In this document: positions 32,401-41,788 of the stretch, piece after piece
How positions within the stretch are numbered: the stretch's first letter is position 1
Layout: each line of letters starts with the position of its first letter
DNA from: Methylomonas sp.
GTDB taxonomy: Bacteria > Pseudomonadota > Gammaproteobacteria > Methylococcales > Methylomonadaceae
Length of the DNA stretch: 42,593 bases
Assembly: GCA_026989395.1 (NCBI GenBank)
Contig: JALSJK010000158.1
Coordinates: 1 to 42,593 of the forward strand
Direction of reading: 5' to 3'
Position numbers and translations under genes: made by a program
Notes under the pieces: generated by a model
What the model was told of the DNA's origin: nothing
The model's database searches: none
What the model saw: only the letters and a program-made list of their open reading frames with translations

Positions 32401-32541
32401 CAAAACAGCACCTTCACCGCAACTGACATCAGCAAACACTTGTTGACAAACAGAGTCCAAACTTGCAGAAATATAAAAATAATCAAGTTCCAGTTCCGGA
32501 CCGAAGGGATCTTGAATACGATCTGATTGTGATGAAGACAT
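29431..32541 (-). CDS. Membrane protein: ExeA-like AAA+ ATPase fused to PpkA-like SH3/vWA region
   Basis: A single intact 1036-residue frame. Residues 20-270 are an ExeA/MshM-type AAA+ ATPase with Walker A GEPGMGKS at 50-57 and Walker B VALVIDDADQ at 127-136. A charged linker leads to one membrane span at about 327-346. The segment 400-500 (LLMPGKKSLFQKVL, REWVQVG, LAGWITTDSVQDW) is SH3-like. Residues 608-830 form a von Willebrand A domain with MIDAS DSTFS at 614-618 and ITDAGARE at 727-734. The SH3-vWA part looks, from memory, like the periplasmic half of the type VI secretion kinase PpkA, but the kinase domain is absent and the AAA+ module takes its place. A helical tail of about 200 residues follows. 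N-in topology would put vWA in the periplasm. It is divergent from an ABC transporter. Confidence 0.85.
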   Translation of the reverse strand: MSSSQSDRIQDPFGPELELDYFYISASLDSVCQQVFADVSCGEGAVLISGEPGMGKSFFLKSLLHNLDKKVKFYSLGNNDVIHKSFSEIVNQLCHFLEIDTEDMDFFENILALDRYLNQPGNIHTRVALVIDDADQLSDEILKKLLMLSVAPLPDRGSLQIILTGESNLKSRVLKIQLPADAELKISSYQLQKLSEQEVRYYIDKRLQTIGQKIESQFKPEAIEKIVSHSKGIPALINILCSLSLKKLAGEKKPVVTKKIVEKVIKDAPVLERISLKKTDEAGIDELGSATTIEKFYHRLTYDKQNAQNEETAEQETKPDYVTASGYFWGFGVIMLLLFIMFLFSPADNILEKASKKDLMANTNESLPQAKAIEQSDQAVLSFEEASNPSQSSGPLKPLLMPGKKSLFQKVLTQPGAILYQQPKVTSFDAIPLPAFSVYYVYLRLKDDSGREWVQVGLGRKGNLAGWITTDSVQDWNQGLTLSFKDPGKQDRVMLFKDKSSLIKLAENYDIETYKKLHKEATQGKVGKDSPVVAIQPDKHIDFNRNFYLLPIQDHEQIYLNNEVARLLKVSSVARKEKPIKKIAKNVGDSNISNHEAISVPSNSYKAGITFVIDSTFSMQPFIDRTREAVAKIYGTLEKADLIGQVNFGLIAFRDNTDVVPGIEYLTRQYVSLKQGENPQTFMAAVNGLKAAEISSRGFIEDSYAGISKALKDLDWSPFAARYIILITDAGAREAGDPLASTGLTASRLKRLAQENNAAIFVMHILTPDPQADHKLAERQYRTVSHYPGIGSFYYGVPTTSLEEFGSVIEQLAKQITYQVSTINGGKKVPFEPEQHNPRLIELQRKVAKLGHALELQYLQKTGQGKIPDVFSAWVLDKDFKHPEKPALEVRALLTRDQLSDLHDVLKKVLETARQGQVSPKQFLDELKSLAATLMRDPKQLGTTTSTTSGQPRNLAEMGFMREYIEDLPYTGEIMNVSLEDWQTWSATRQGEFLKRLQDKINYYQKIHDNVDLWVSLDGEAIDGDAVYALPLEMLP

Positions 32542-32801
32542 TCTAAAAAATTACCTTATTACTAAAAAAATTGTAAAGCTTTAATCAATTGCACAAACAA
32601 AAAGTTTATAATAGAGTGGTTTTATGCGGACATATTTTCAACCAACTATATTGCAATCCATCCCATCCTTTTAAAATGGCCCGGGTATTATAACCTACTA
32701 AATTCGTTCATTTTTCAAAACCTGAAATCTTGGCTACTTTACCCTTTGTATTTGATCTTTTTGCTCAATAAACAACCAAACAACCTATTTCTTTTAACAG
32801 C

Positions 32802-33545
32802 ATGAAAACGCATTCCAACGGTCAACCATTGCTTCTTTACAAGCTCTTTAAAGTCAGCCGAAGCAGGGGGTTAGAAAACGCAAGGTTTAATATGGTCATC
32901 CACAATCTCCGCATTCATCAAGGCGATAAAATTGCATTTATTGGCGAAAGTGGCTGTGGCAAATCAACATTGCTTGATATGCTGGCATTTATTGCCCAAC
33001 CCAGTTACTCTGAAATTTTTAATTTTTATTTACAACACCAAAGCTCGATTAATATTGCTGTTGAATGGCAAAGAAAACACCTGGATCCATTAAGCCAGCT
33101 CAGGAAACGCTATATTGGATATGTAATGCAAACTGGTGGGTTGTTACCCTATCTTACAGTCAAGGAAAATATTTTATTGTCGCGAGAAATTCTCGATTTA
33201 CCGCTTGAAGACGAAATTGTTTTTCAATTAATCAATGATTTGAAGCTGGAAAGACATCTGAAAAAATCGCCTGCGGTTCTTTCGATTGGCGAGCGTCAAC
33301 GCGTTGCTATAGCCCGCGCACTTTCTCATAAACCCAAAATTGTCATTGCGGACGAACCAACTGCTTCGTTAGACCCCTACTCAGCCAAAGTTGTCATGGA
33401 GCTTTTTATTAATCTGGCAGAACAATTCAATATCACATTAATCATTGCCAGCCATGATTGGCAACCCCTTAAAAGTTTTGGCTTACACCGTTATTATCTC
33501 CATACCAGCTATTCTGAAAACCTAACTGAAACCAGCATTATTTAA
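32802..33545 (+). CDS. ABC transporter ATP-binding protein (LolD/MacB or TagT-like)
   Basis: A 247-residue nucleotide-binding subunit. Walker A GESGCGKST is at 48-56, the Q-loop glutamine at 110 (GYVMQTGG), the signature LSIGE at 160-164, Walker B IVIADEP at 180-186, and the switch histidine at 218 (IIASHD); all are intact, so it should hydrolyse ATP. The stretch between Walker A and the Q-loop is longer than in LolD. It precedes the FtsX-type permease by 9 nt. Placement beside a PpkA-like vWA gene suggests the TagT role of type VI threonine-phosphorylation clusters; this is inference from context. A generic MacB/LolD transporter is the alternative. Confidence 0.88.
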   Translation: MKTHSNGQPLLLYKLFKVSRSRGLENARFNMVIHNLRIHQGDKIAFIGESGCGKSTLLDMLAFIAQPSYSEIFNFYLQHQSSINIAVEWQRKHLDPLSQLRKRYIGYVMQTGGLLPYLTVKENILLSREILDLPLEDEIVFQLINDLKLERHLKKSPAVLSIGERQRVAIARALSHKPKIVIADEPTASLDPYSAKVVMELFINLAEQFNITLIIASHDWQPLKSFGLHRYYLHTSYSENLTETSII

Positions 33546-33554
33546 GCTTTCTGT

Positions 33555-34751
33555 ATGTTTAAAATCTTTAAACTTGCCGCTCGAGACTATTTTTACGAAT
33601 GGCAAATATCAATCTGTCATGTTTTAGCATTAGCATCAATCCTCGCTCCCTTGATGATCTTATTTGGCTTAAAATTTGGTATTATTGGCAAAATGGTAAG
33701 TCGACTTGTTGAAGAACCACTCAACCGGGAATTACGACCTGTTAGTAGTAAACATATTGAACCTGATTGGTTTAAAGAAATTAAAAGTCGTTCTGATGTA
33801 TCTTTTATCATACCTTTAAAGAGGAACCTGGCGGCCAATATTCAGTTGAAGAGCAAAACTGCTAACAAAATATTAAATGTCGAGCTGATCCCAACCGCGG
33901 AAAATGATCCTTTACTTCCTGAAATAAATCGTGCGCCCAAACAAATTGACGAAATCATTTTATCGAAAAGCGCAGCTAATAAATTATCAGTAAAAGCGGG
34001 CGATCGTATAGATGGCAGCATATCAAGAAAGTACCATAATAAAACCCAAAGAGTTCATATCCCACTACGGGTACTCGCTGTTGCTGAAAGTCAATCATTT
34101 AACCGGGATGGTGCTTTTTGTTCTCTAACCTTAGTTGAAGCTTTAGAAAATTTTCGTGATGGTCATGCTGTACCAGAACTTGGTTGGTCAGGAAAACCAA
34201 ATAAATTACAAAACTACTACACAGGATTCAGATTATTTGCTAAAACAATCAACGATGTTGAGCCTCTAAAACAATGGTTAAACGAACAGGGAATTGATGT
34301 TAGAACCCGAGCTCATGAAATTGCTGTCGTCAACAGACTGGATCAAAATTTGACTACAGTTTACTGGGTCGTGGCATTCACCAGCATCATTGGCTATATT
34401 CTATCCCTTGGCGCCAATCTTTGGGCCAATGTTGACCGCAAATACAAAGAACTCTGTATATTACGTTTGACTGGCTTTCGAACCAGCGAAATTATTTGCT
34501 TTCCAATTATTCAGGCAATGATTACCGCTGGTCTTGGCTGGTTTTTAGCCATTGTAATCTTCCAGTTTGTAGCATTCACAATGACCCACTTTATTTCTGA
34601 ATTTACAGATACTACTGACATTTGCCGTTTGTTACCAAGTCACTACTTTCTGGCATTGACCATCACCACTTTAGCAGCATTTTGTGCCGCATTATTAGCT
34701 GGATTTAGAACCATTAAAGGTGAACCAACTGATGGGCTTAGGGAATTGTAA
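33555..34751 (+). CDS. ABC transporter permease, FtsX/MacB type (TagS-like)
   Basis: A 398-residue permease with one N-terminal span (about 20-45), a large periplasmic segment (about 46-270), and three C-terminal spans (about 271-296, 315-345, 362-386), the arrangement of FtsX/MacB/LolC proteins. It ends in GEPTDGLREL, matching the usual C-terminal motif. Such permeases work as mechanotransmitters rather than as conventional pumps. It forms a pair with the ATPase gene just upstream. No MacA-type periplasmic adaptor or substrate lipoprotein gene is adjacent, which argues for a signalling or lipoprotein role over drug export. Confidence 0.88.
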   Translation: MFKIFKLAARDYFYEWQISICHVLALASILAPLMILFGLKFGIIGKMVSRLVEEPLNRELRPVSSKHIEPDWFKEIKSRSDVSFIIPLKRNLAANIQLKSKTANKILNVELIPTAENDPLLPEINRAPKQIDEIILSKSAANKLSVKAGDRIDGSISRKYHNKTQRVHIPLRVLAVAESQSFNRDGAFCSLTLVEALENFRDGHAVPELGWSGKPNKLQNYYTGFRLFAKTINDVEPLKQWLNEQGIDVRTRAHEIAVVNRLDQNLTTVYWVVAFTSIIGYILSLGANLWANVDRKYKELCILRLTGFRTSEIICFPIIQAMITAGLGWFLAIVIFQFVAFTMTHFISEFTDTTDICRLLPSHYFLALTITTLAAFCAALLAGFRTIKGEPTDGLREL

Positions 34752-34753
34752 AA

Positions 34754-34876
34754 AAGGAGAATACCGGGTTAGCGGGGTCATCAAAAAGCAAGTGGCATTA
34801 GCCAACGAAAAAGACTGAACAAAGAAGTCGATTTCCCATTGTCGCAATAGTATCTTCTTAACCCGACAGTCTCCTT
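34754..34876. repeat. 123-bp element with 18-bp imperfect terminal inverted repeats (MITE- or REP-like)
   Basis: The left arm 34754-34771 and the right arm 34859-34876 match in inverted orientation at 15 of 18 positions (AAGGAGA near the outside, CGGGTTA near the inside). The element lies between the convergent permease and thiC genes, starting just after the permease stop. No target-site duplication is apparent. The arms could form one long hairpin and so also act as a terminator for both genes. A 61-residue frame across it shows no recognisable protein. Confidence 0.5.
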
Positions 34877-34983
34877 GCATCGAAAAAATTACGGCCTGTC
34901 AACAAGGCAATATGTCCAACCATCTCCCGGCTATTACTGAATTCAACAGGCTTCATCCTTGAAACCCGCTCTATCAAATAAAC

Positions 34984-36861
<1,878 letters not shown>

Positions 36862-36895
36862 CTAAAATACAATAACATAGCGCAGAAAAAGCGGG

Positions 36896-36998
36896 CTTTC
36901 CTACGCCGGGATTAACCGGAATCAGGTTCGAAGGGTTTGTCTCAGCTTTTGAGGAAGATATTGTTTCTAGTCATCTTCACCAAAGCACCCCTAGCCTT
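36896..36998 (-). promoter_or_regulatory. TPP (thiamine pyrophosphate) riboswitch in the thiC leader
   Basis: On the minus strand the conserved THI-box blocks appear in order: GGGGTGC (near 36991), CTGAGA, ACCCTTCGAACCTGAT, then GGTTAATCCCGGCGTAGG. Position directly upstream of thiC agrees. The 3' strand GCGTAG can also pair with CTGCGC further downstream, six pairs including one G-U, around a loop ending in a U-run. This offers an alternative structure between the aptamer and the ribosome binding site (36859-36863). Whether control is transcriptional or translational is not certain. Confidence 0.93.
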
Positions 36999-37017
36999 TT
37001 GGGATTGGTTAAAATAA

Positions 37018-37046
37018 AGGATAACTGGCAGTAATGCAAGCCTCAA
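37018..37046 (-). promoter_or_regulatory. Candidate sigma-70 promoter for the thiC riboswitch transcript
   Basis: On the minus strand TTGAGG (37041-37046) and TATCCT (37018-37023) are separated by exactly 17 nt, each matching 4 of 6 consensus positions. The predicted start lies just upstream of the riboswitch 5' end, which supports the call. Experimental mapping is lacking. Confidence 0.45.
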
Positions 37047-37195
37047 ATCATTTTATGGTTAAAATTTATCCACATTTTTATTGCGCCTTACAAATTCAAA
37101 AACATGGTTTTCTATCATTGAACAATGCTTTTTTTTATCAGCAATGTTAAAATTTGCATCAATAAACCGTGTAACATCAATCCCAACAATTACGG

Positions 37196-37933
37196 ATGTC
37201 TTCAAATCCACATAACGCTACGTCACAACGACCAGTGCTGGAACTTAAAAGCAGTTCTTTTACTGTACCTTTACTTGTTCTGAACAAATATGATCTTCAT
37301 CTCATATCAGACCAACTCGCGTTTAAAGTACAACAAGCACCGGAGTTTTTTAAGAACTCGCCGCTGATCATTGATCTGAATATCTTGGTTAAAACCACTA
37401 CAGATCTTGATTTGAAGGCCTTATTCGACATTGTTAGAAAACACAAATTCATTCCTGTTGGTATTCGTGGCGGCAAACCGGAACACAATACTGCAGCAAA
37501 TGAATTAGGCATTCCCGTTCAATCAACCACCCAAACTAACAGGCCGGCGCCAAAACCACAAAAAATTGAAACGACTCCTGTTGCTGAACAACAATCGGAC
37601 AACGAAAAAAACCAAACTAAGATTATTACTCATCCCATCCGTTCTGGACAAAGAGTTTACGCGCATGGTGATTTGATTGTACTTAGCCAAGTGAGTGCTG
37701 GAAGTGAAATAATGGCTGAGGGCAATATACATGTATACGGAACATTAAGAGGACGGGCTTTAGCTGGTGTACAAGGCAACAGCGGCAGCCGCATTTTCTG
37801 TTCCAATCTTCAGGCTGAACTGGTCTCAATTGACGGCATATATAAAATAAATGATGACCTGAATGACATATCACCAGGCAAGCCTGTACAATTATTTCTA
37901 AAAGAACAAAATTTAGTAATTGAATACCTATAA
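37196..37933 (+). CDS. minC: Septum site-determining protein MinC
   Basis: Inhibitor of FtsZ assembly that keeps division away from the poles. The 245-residue protein has an N-terminal MinC domain (SSFTVPLLVL start), a proline/glutamine-rich linker at about 118-145, and the C-terminal beta-helix with HPIRSGQRVYAHGDLIVLS and ALAGVQGNSGSRIFC. The C-terminal part binds MinD. It opens the min cluster, 20 bp before minD, and is divergent from the thiC promoter. Confidence 0.96.
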   Translation: MSSNPHNATSQRPVLELKSSSFTVPLLVLNKYDLHLISDQLAFKVQQAPEFFKNSPLIIDLNILVKTTTDLDLKALFDIVRKHKFIPVGIRGGKPEHNTAANELGIPVQSTTQTNRPAPKPQKIETTPVAEQQSDNEKNQTKIITHPIRSGQRVYAHGDLIVLSQVSAGSEIMAEGNIHVYGTLRGRALAGVQGNSGSRIFCSNLQAELVSIDGIYKINDDLNDISPGKPVQLFLKEQNLVIEYL

Positions 37934-37953
37934 TTTAAAGGGGGAAAAATCCA

Positions 37954-38766
37954 TTGGCTAGAATTATCGTCGTAACATCCGGAAAAGGCGGCGTCGGAAA
38001 AACCACGACGAGCGCAGCTATTGCCATGGGCCTGGCAAAAAGAGGCCATAAAACCGCTGTCATTGATTTTGATGTTGGTTTACGAAATCTCGACTTAATT
38101 ATGGGGTGTGAACGGCGTGTGGTTTATGACTTCATCAATGTCATCAACGAAGAGGCCTCACTCAATCAGGCATTAATCAAAGATAAGCGTTGTAATCAAC
38201 TATACATATTACCTGCCTCACAAACGCGAGATAAAGACGCCCTAACTCTCGAAGGTGTGGGAAAAGTTTTGGACGAACTTAGTAAAACTTTTAAATATAT
38301 CGTTTGCGATTCTCCTGCGGGGATCGAAAAAGGCGCACACTTGGCCATGTATTATGCTGATGACGCATTTGTCGTTACCAATCCCGAAGTCGCCTCAGTA
38401 CGAGACTCTGATAGAATGCTGGGGATTCTCTCAAGTAAATCCAGGCGCGCAGAACAGGGTAAAGACCCGATCAAGGAATATCTGCTACTTTCCCGCTACT
38501 CCCCGAAAAGGGTTAATTTAGGTGAAATGCTTAGTGTCGATGATGTGCAGGAAATTTTATCATTGCATTTATTGGGCGTTATTCCGGAATCTCAATCCGT
38601 TCTAAATGCTTCTAATTCTGGAACCCCTGTTATTTTGGATGAGCAAAGTGATGCTGGCAAAGCCTATAATGATATTGTTGCACGTTATTTAGGCGAAGAC
38701 GTACCCCACCGCTTTATTAATGAAGAAAAAAAGGGGCTTTTCAGCAAGCTGTTCGGGAGCAAATAA
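37954..38766 (+). CDS. minD: Septum site-determining protein MinD (ATPase)
   Basis: Membrane-binding deviant Walker ATPase that drives pole-to-pole oscillation and recruits MinC. The 270-residue protein has the deviant Walker A GKGGVGKTT at 10-18 with signature Lys11, and a C-terminal amphipathic membrane-targeting helix (KKGLFSKLFGSK). The start is TTG at 37954, with a purine-rich GGGGG stretch about 10 nt upstream; the family N-terminus MARIIVVTSGKGGVGKT leaves no other choice. minE follows with no gap. Confidence 0.98.
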   Translation: MARIIVVTSGKGGVGKTTTSAAIAMGLAKRGHKTAVIDFDVGLRNLDLIMGCERRVVYDFINVINEEASLNQALIKDKRCNQLYILPASQTRDKDALTLEGVGKVLDELSKTFKYIVCDSPAGIEKGAHLAMYYADDAFVVTNPEVASVRDSDRMLGILSSKSRRAEQGKDPIKEYLLLSRYSPKRVNLGEMLSVDDVQEILSLHLLGVIPESQSVLNASNSGTPVILDEQSDAGKAYNDIVARYLGEDVPHRFINEEKKGLFSKLFGSK

Positions 38767-39048
38767 ATGAGCTTATTGGATTACTTTAAAAAATCTAAAC
38801 CCAAATCAGCATCAATCGCTAAAGAACGACTCCAAATTTTGGTCGCCCATGAAAGGGCGTCACAACATCAGCCGTCTTATTTGCCGCGATTACAACAAGA
38901 GCTGCTTGAAGTTGTGCGCAAATATGTTCATGTTGATCAAGAAGATATTTCAGTTATTTTTGAGCAGGACGATGAACAGGAAACTTTGGAGTTAAATATC
39001 GTACTCCCAGACGCCCAGCAAAAAGAATCTCACGCATCAAGAAATTAA
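38767..39048 (+). CDS. minE: Cell division topological specificity factor MinE
   Basis: Stimulates MinD ATPase and confines MinC to the poles. The 93-residue protein starts MSLLDYFKKSKPKSASIAKERLQ with the anti-MinCD helix, followed by LVAHERA and the dimerisation domain (PRLQQELLEVVRKYVHVD). Its ATG directly abuts the minD stop codon. Confidence 0.97.
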   Translation: MSLLDYFKKSKPKSASIAKERLQILVAHERASQHQPSYLPRLQQELLEVVRKYVHVDQEDISVIFEQDDEQETLELNIVLPDAQQKESHASRN

Positions 39049-39060
39049 CAGGAGAACTTT

Positions 39061-39267
39061 ATGAGCTTAACCACATCAATCGGCAATACCGCCGGAAAAG
39101 TATGGAAATTCCTGGATACCAATGGCGCGTCTAGCGTTAATAAAATAGCAAATGGCACAGGTCTTAGCAAAAATGATATTCAACGCGCTATTGGCTGGCT
39201 GGCCCGCGAAGAAAAAATTTCAATCGAACAACAGGGCCGAACTGAAATGCTATCACTTATCGAATAA
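39061..39267 (+). CDS. Small winged helix-turn-helix protein (DUF2582-like)
   Basis: A 68-residue protein consisting of one winged helix-turn-helix. The pattern NTAGKVWKFLDTNGASSVNKIA, TGLSKNDIQRAIGWLAREEKI and a wing ending IEQQGRTEMLSL fits the DUF2582 family (PF10771). It lies 12 nt after minE with a strong AGGAG ribosome binding site, so it is the fourth gene of the min operon. The role is unknown; DNA binding is inferred from the fold only. Confidence 0.85.
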   Translation: MSLTTSIGNTAGKVWKFLDTNGASSVNKIANGTGLSKNDIQRAIGWLAREEKISIEQQGRTEMLSLIE

Positions 39268-39310
39268 AAACTATGCCCATTATCTAAACTGGTTGCTTGC
39301 TGCACCTGGT

Positions 39311-39352
39311 AAAAAACAGCCCAATTCAGCAGTACTTTCCCGCTGAATTGGG
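39311..39352 (-). terminator. Intrinsic terminator after mgtE
   Basis: CCCAATTCAGC (39320-39330) and GCTGAATTGGG (39342-39352) form a perfect 11-bp stem with an 11-nt loop. On the minus strand the hairpin is followed by CTGTTTTTT, a good T-tract, so it terminates mgtE. It could also stop the rightward min transcript, although no T-tract follows on that side. Confidence 0.9.
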
Positions 39353-39359
39353 AAATCTG

Positions 39360-40718
39360 CTACATAAGAAAGGCTGTTGCTAATCCTAAAAAGGCCATAA
39401 ATCCTACAACATCAGTTACTGTTGTTAATAGCACCCCACCCGCAAGCGCTGGATCAATCCCGACTTTATGTAAAATAAGCGGAATTGCCGTTCCGGCTAA
39501 TGACGCACAAATTAAATTAATAACCAATGCCGCACCTAACAACAGCCCAATGCTGCCACTTTGAAACCACAACCCACCTACGATTGCAACAATAACAGCC
39601 CACGCGACACCATTAATCGCTCCAATGGAAAGTTCTTTTATAATCAGATTTAAGGCATTTGCTTGACCAATCTGTCGAAGCGCTAACCCACGGACCACTA
39701 ATGTTAGAGTTTGACTGCCCGCAATACCCCCCATACTTGCTACAATCGGCATCAATACTGCCAATGCAACAATTTGATCTAATGTAGCTTCATATAAATC
39801 AATCACCCACGAAGCAAAAAATGCTGTCAACAAATTAATCCCTAACCAAACCGCCCTACGTTTTGCACTATCAACAACTGGCGCAAACATATCTTGCTCT
39901 TCGTCAAGACCAGCCATACTCATGAAAGAGTGGTCAGCCTGATCTCTAATCACATCGACCACATCATCAATAGTGACTATTCCCAACAACCGATTATTTT
40001 CCGCTACCACGGGTGCTGAAATCAGATCGCGTTGCTCAAAAACCATTGCAACATCGGCAGCAGGCATATTATATGGAATCAGCACGACATTTTTATCCAT
40101 CCAATCTGATACCAATGATTCAGGTGGCTTGGTCAACAATACCGTAATCGGCAATGCCCCTTGCACAATATTATCTCTATCGGTAACAATCAGGCTCGAT
40201 GTTGCATTTGGTACCTCGCCGCGCCTTCGTAAAAGACGTAGTACAGCATCCAAAGAAACATCTTTCCTTGTAGTTAAGACCTCGAGCTGCATTAACCCGC
40301 CAGCGGTATTTTCCTCGTAAGAAAGCACTGACTCTAATTTCGCTCCTTGCTCCTTGCCTAGTTTTTTTAGAATTTTGGCGACCACTTGTTCTGGCACAAC
40401 CTGGAGTAAATCAACCAAGTCATCAGAATCCAGACTATTCGCAGCTTGTATTAAATCAGTATTGCTGGTGATTTCAATAAGACCTTTCGCGACTTCTTCA
40501 TGCAACCCAACAAGAATTTTACCCATGATCTCCGGCGGAATAAGAGACCATATCCTTTTTCTATCTTCAACGGGCAAACTTTCCAAAACCATTGCGATTT
40601 CAGCTGGATGCAGAGTATGAAGATACAGCCTTACATCATTCAAATTCCCTTCTTTCAGTAACGTTGAGACCTTTTGCAAATACTCTTTTCTTTGATCAAT
40701 TTTTTGGGTTTCAGGCAT
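39360..40718 (-). CDS. mgtE: Magnesium transporter MgtE
   Basis: Magnesium-gated magnesium channel of the inner membrane. The 452-residue protein has the cytoplasmic N-domain (about 15-130, LHPAEIAMVLESLP), two CBS domains (about 135-260), and a five-span membrane domain (about 285-450) with the SMGGIAGSQTLTLVVRGLAL and TTVTDVVGFMAFLGLA segments. Length is normal. No ribosome binding site is clear. It ends at a strong terminator and lies 158 bp downstream of rapZ. Confidence 0.96.
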   Translation of the reverse strand: MPETQKIDQRKEYLQKVSTLLKEGNLNDVRLYLHTLHPAEIAMVLESLPVEDRKRIWSLIPPEIMGKILVGLHEEVAKGLIEITSNTDLIQAANSLDSDDLVDLLQVVPEQVVAKILKKLGKEQGAKLESVLSYEENTAGGLMQLEVLTTRKDVSLDAVLRLLRRRGEVPNATSSLIVTDRDNIVQGALPITVLLTKPPESLVSDWMDKNVVLIPYNMPAADVAMVFEQRDLISAPVVAENNRLLGIVTIDDVVDVIRDQADHSFMSMAGLDEEQDMFAPVVDSAKRRAVWLGINLLTAFFASWVIDLYEATLDQIVALAVLMPIVASMGGIAGSQTLTLVVRGLALRQIGQANALNLIIKELSIGAINGVAWAVIVAIVGGLWFQSGSIGLLLGAALVINLICASLAGTAIPLILHKVGIDPALAGGVLLTTVTDVVGFMAFLGLATAFLM

Positions 40719-40876
40719 ATTTTTACTTTTTATTTAGATCGGTTGAACTTCAAATAATGTATCATTAAATTTAACTGTAACATAAAATCCTCATTGAAAT
40801 TCCTTCTTCAAATACTCGCACAGACAGTTTAAGACAAAAAAATAAAGTCTTTAGTTTCTATTTTAAACACGGCCAT

Positions 40877-41734
40877 TTAATTTAGTTCTCTATGATGAAC
40901 GATGGTTTTCATTTTGCTCTGCTCTAATTTCATTGCTAACTTTTCGGCCAAATAAACTGATCGATGCTGCCCCCCTGTACAGCCAATTGCAACAGTCAGA
41001 TAGCTACGATTTTCTTCCTTAAAAAAAGGTATCCAATGCTCTAGAAAATCACACATGGTTTTAAAATATTCCTGAACAATATCCTCGGCAGTTAAAAAAT
41101 CAATGACCAACTGATCCCTACCTGTTAATCCTCGTAGCTCCGGCAGCCAATACGGATTGGGTAAAATTCTTACATCAAAGACATAGTCGGCATTCAATGG
41201 CATACCATGTTTGTAACCAAATGACTGAATTTGAATTAATAACTGCTGGGCATCATCTGCTTCAATATGGCTTTTAATTAGTTTGCGTAACTGATGAAAT
41301 TGTGTCTTACTGGTATCAATAACCAAATCAGCATGCTTTAAAATATTTTTTAGAATATCTTTTTCAGCTTGTATAGCCTCCAGTAATGTCAGATTATACT
41401 CGGTCAAAGGATGTCGACGCCGCGTCTCGCTATATCTTTTAAGAAGCGTTGCATCATCAGCCTGCATATAAAAGACTTTACAATCAATGCCCTTACTGCG
41501 AATAAATTCCATGTTTTCGCCAAATGCAGCCAAATATTCATTCTGGTTTCTGGCGTCTATTCCTATCGCTGTCTTGCCATACAAGCTCTCGTCCTGCAAC
41601 ATAATTTTGCTGACAAAACCTGGTAACAAGGTAATTGGCAGGTTATCAATACAATAATAACCGCAGTCTTCAAAGGTATGTAAGGCTACGCTTTTACCTG
41701 ACCCCGAAAGCCCACTGACTATAATAAGCTTCAT
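40877..41734 (-). CDS. rapZ: RNase adapter protein RapZ (nucleotide-binding)
   Basis: P-loop protein; in E. coli it delivers the sRNA GlmZ to RNase E to control glucosamine-6-phosphate synthase. The 285-residue protein has Walker A GLSGSGKS at 8-15, the DNLP segment, and the C-terminal GCTGGQHRSVYLAEKL motif. A GGAG lies about 11 nt before the ATG. It follows hpf, but a strong terminator stands between them. ptsN, which usually sits in this interval, is absent. Confidence 0.95.
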   Translation of the reverse strand: MKLIIVSGLSGSGKSVALHTFEDCGYYCIDNLPITLLPGFVSKIMLQDESLYGKTAIGIDARNQNEYLAAFGENMEFIRSKGIDCKVFYMQADDATLLKRYSETRRRHPLTEYNLTLLEAIQAEKDILKNILKHADLVIDTSKTQFHQLRKLIKSHIEADDAQQLLIQIQSFGYKHGMPLNADYVFDVRILPNPYWLPELRGLTGRDQLVIDFLTAEDIVQEYFKTMCDFLEHWIPFFKEENRSYLTVAIGCTGGQHRSVYLAEKLAMKLEQSKMKTIVHHRELN

Positions 41735-41749
41735 AATTTTTTTTGCTCC

Positions 41750-41779
41750 AAAAAAAAGGGCATCTAAAATGCCCTTTTT
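41750..41779 (-). terminator. Intrinsic terminator between hpf and rapZ
   Basis: On the minus strand GGGCAT (41769-41774) pairs with ATGCCC (41758-41763) around a 5-nt loop, preceded by an A-run and followed by eight Ts. It sits just after the hpf stop, so it ends the rpoN-hpf transcript or reduces read-through into rapZ. Confidence 0.92.
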
Positions 41780-41788
41780 CGGCCTTTA

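Noticed and set aside
32570-32597. Possible minus-strand promoter (TACAAT with TTTGTG at 16 nt) for the AAA+/vWA gene
   Set aside because: The -10 is good but the -35 is weak; in such AT-rich sequence this can arise by chance, so it is not listed as a feature.
34695-34880. 61-residue minus-strand frame over the permease 3' end
   Set aside because: It spans the end of the permease gene and the inverted-repeat element, has no recognisable domain and no clear ribosome binding site.
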